Of a stretch of DNA of 64,000 nucleotides, positions 62,351-64,000 are shown piece after piece. Under the pieces are notes generated by a model. The model saw nothing but the letters and a program-made list of their open reading frames with translations. It was not told the DNA's origin and did not search any database. Source of the stretch: Lysinibacillus sp. BPa_S21 (lineage in GTDB: Bacteria > Bacillota > Bacilli > Bacillales_A > Planococcaceae); NCBI RefSeq assembly GCF_023337795.1, contig NZ_JALIRS010000014.1:33480-97479 (forward strand), read 5' to 3'. Every line of letters starts with the position of its first letter. Position 1 is the first letter of the stretch. Both the position numbers and the translations under genes were made by a program.

Positions 62351-62419
62351 GCTATTACGGACACAGCTATATTAGAGCTAACCTTCTATCTAATATTTCA
62401 CATTTAATAGTAAGTCTAA

Positions 62420-62930
62420 CTGATTTCTCCATAACCATCGGGGATTAAACGTGCCTGGCCGCCTACGATTTCCTGTACATTTAGGCTTCACGAATGGCTC
62501 CTTTATAGACAAATCCTATGTGAAAGCGTAACAAGCGATGCTGTACAACAAAATAGTCATCCTCTAAGTTAGACAATCCATCACCGACATAATTCATTTA
62601 TGGTAAAAGCCCAATATCGCTTCTTCCGTCAATATGTCACGAACGAGCACCGAATGCTCCTTGATCCAACTCCTCATCTACATCCATCCATAATATCCAA
62701 TCCCCTGTTGCTTGACGTAAACTATAGTTCCCTTCATTAGCAAAATTCTCTTTCCAAGGAATCTCAAATACCTTTGGCCTTAGGACTTGCATATAAATAT
62801 TCAAATTATCGACCCTGTTATCGACAATCATAATTTTATCCAAGATGTGTTTCACACTGTCAAAGCATTTCCCGATAAACGGCTCTTCACTGTTCACAAT
62901 CATGTAGGGAAAGCATCTTCTCCATATCAT
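62420..62930 (-). pseudogene. Decayed GT2 glycosyltransferase
   Basis: Starting near 62930 the frame reads MIVNSEEPFIGKCFDS, KIMIVDNRVDNLNIYM, FEIPWKENFANEGNYSLRQA and TGDWILWMDVDEELDQGAFG, a close match to the first ~95 residues of the spore-locus GT enzymes with damaged motifs (IVDNRV for IVDTGS). After a stop at 62637 the homology resumes in other frames: LEDDYFVVQHRLLRF, FVYKGAIREA and LNVQEIVGGQA down to about 62420. At least two frameshifts and a truncated 3' end. Confidence 0.8.
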
Positions 62931-63269
62931 AATGTTCCCCCCTCGTAAGAACTACACTACGATATATATGCTAATGTATACATGATTGCGCCAATATATG
63001 TATATAAGTATCTTATGCTTAAATGAATCAATGATTACGAACCAAACTTAACAAAGGTTTGAGACGAAAAAATATGTTTGTACAAGCAACTAATATAAAG
63101 AAAAATAAGGAATATGTACCACAGGGCATGAAAATTAGTTATGGAATCATAAGACATACCCTATCTCTTTGTAAACGGTGTGATAAGGGTAATGGTGAAT
63201 AATCGTTTTTTGCCGAAATGGAGGATTTGCGACTTTCAAGGTTATAACATAGATACCAAAATATAAAGA

Positions 63270-63301
63270 GAAGTCTCTCCATCTATGAGAATGGAGAGAC
63301 T
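63270..63301 (-). terminator. Terminator of collagen-like gene
   Basis: AGTCTCTCCAT pairs with ATGGAGAGACT around an 8-base loop, followed by TCTCTTTAT on the minus strand. The 62,931-63,269 gap shows nothing else recognisable. Confidence 0.85.
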
Positions 63302-63312
63302 CAAGGAACTGA

Positions 63313-64000
63313 TTATCCGATCTTTACTAACGTTAATACTACTGCATTTCCACCTATACCAGCATTATTAGGTGCAGTGGATAGTGTCACAGATGTAGGA
63401 TTACCGTCGATTAGTCCAATTGAAACATTATCTCCCACATTGAGATTAAGAATAGTGGTAATACTGGATTCGGATGTTCCGTTTACGGGTGAGATATGTG
63501 CTCCTGCGAATGAATTAATAAATGGTACGGCAGAACCGCCAAAGTTCACTTGAATAGCGAATGTTCCCGTATTATTAATAGCTGTTATAACAAATGCCGA
63601 TGCCAGATAGATACCGGCTACATTTATGGTAATGGTGCCGTTAGCATTGAGGGTAAACGCACCAGGTGTATTGATTGGAGTCGGACTTTCAATAAATACA
63701 GGTATAATTGTGCCGAAAGTAGTAACACCGGATGCGGTGAACGGTCCAAAATCAGTGTTATTACTAAATACGCCATGAACGGTCGTTAATGTACCTGTGG
63801 CTCCTGTTGGACCTGTTGGACCCGTTGCTCCTGTTGGACCCGTTGGACCTGTGGCACCCGTTGCTCCCGTTGCTCCTGTGGCCCCTGTTGGACCCGTTGG
63901 ACCTGTGGCTCCTGTTGGACCCGTTGGACCTGTTGGACCCGTTGGGCCTGTTGCTCCTGTTGGACCCGTTGGACCCGTTGGACCTGTTGGACCCGTTGCT
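63313..64000 (-). CDS. Collagen-like exosporium (BclA-type) protein, C-terminal part
   Basis: The gene enters from the right edge; 229 codons are visible. It starts inside a collagen region of Gly-Pro-Thr and Gly-Ala-Thr triplets (about 28 triplets, 63,745-64,000), all with Thr in the third position. After [16 protein letters not shown] comes a ~145-residue beta-sandwich with [20 protein letters not shown] and [18 protein letters not shown], typical of the trimeric C1q/TNF-like head of BclA, ending in VVLTLVKIG. In Bacillus such Thr residues carry O-linked sugars and the head trimerises on the exosporium surface. The N-terminal anchoring region lies outside the window. Confidence 0.92.
   Translation of the reverse strand, partial: ATGPTGPTGPTGPTGATGPTGPTGPTGPTGATGPTGPTGATGATGATGATGPTGPTGATGPTGPTGATGTLTTVHGVFSNNTDFGPFTASGVTTFGTIIPVFIESPTPINTPGAFTLNANGTITINVAGIYLASAFVITAINNTGTFAIQVNFGGSAVPFINSFAGAHISPVNGTSESSITTILNLNVGDNVSIGLIDGNPTSVTLSTAPNNAGIGGNAVVLTLVKIG

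Noticed and set aside
63550..63789. Rightward frame of 79 codons over the collagen-like gene
   Set aside because: It is antisense to the BclA-type domain, which has clear family features.
63745..64000. Short tandem repeats as a CRISPR-like or non-coding array
   Set aside because: They are nine-base units encoding Gly-Pro-Thr/Gly-Ala-Thr triplets in one continuous frame.

Overview
The window reads as a chromosomal segment of a low-GC, endospore-forming member of the Bacillaceae, most like Lysinibacillus and relatives. This is an inference from AT-rich DNA with AGGAGG-type ribosome binding sites, a YjcZ-type spore protein, the xpaC-telA and odhA-odhB pairs, exosporium-type collagen-like proteins and VanRS-type regulators. 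No database search was possible, so family names rest on motifs and remembered family sequences.

Layout. 1-7.7 kb holds a partial DinB-family gene, a lipoprotein, a membrane methyltransferase, an HtrA-like protease, a cold-shock gene with a long structured leader, a soluble chemotaxis receptor and an acylphosphatase gene. From 7,694 to 12,622 lies a decayed prophage between 23-bp direct repeats. The left repeat is the 3' end of the acylphosphatase gene. The remnant keeps a terminase small subunit, an HNH endonuclease with an internal stop, a wrecked tyrosine integrase and, unexpectedly, an exosporium BclB-like gene. 13-21 kb holds small unknown proteins, AlkD, YjcZ, a VOC protein, an ECF sigma/anti-sigma pair and xpaC-telA. 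21-24 kb is an amino acid ABC importer behind a lysine riboswitch, so lysine is its likely substrate. Next come a nested 103-nt repeat, the odhAB operon, a two-component system, a PAS-GGDEF diguanylate cyclase, MurG and a MATE exporter. 37-49 kb is rich in cell-wall functions: a CAP-domain protein, a CtpB-type protease, an amidase with a SPOR-like tail, a polysaccharide deacetylase, and a VanR/VanS-type system upstream of a serine D,D-carboxypeptidase. 49-53 kb has fabZ, a LysE-type exporter, small genes and a frameshifted YkgJ-type gene.

The most distinctive region is 54.1-64.0 kb. It carries four intact GT2-type glycosyltransferase genes, one broken glycosyltransferase gene, a lysine/arginine-rich orphan, three paralogues of a small protein starting M-S-x-P-N-I-P, and the C-terminal half of a collagen-like (Gly-x-Thr) surface protein. 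A glycosyltransferase gene followed by a small paralogue occurs twice, in opposite orientations. I read this as a spore-surface glycoprotein locus in which the small proteins are scaffolds or glycosylation substrates. That functional reading is inference.

Limits: coordinates come from reading by eye, start codons were chosen from ribosome-binding-site spacing, and no alignments or folding calculations were run.
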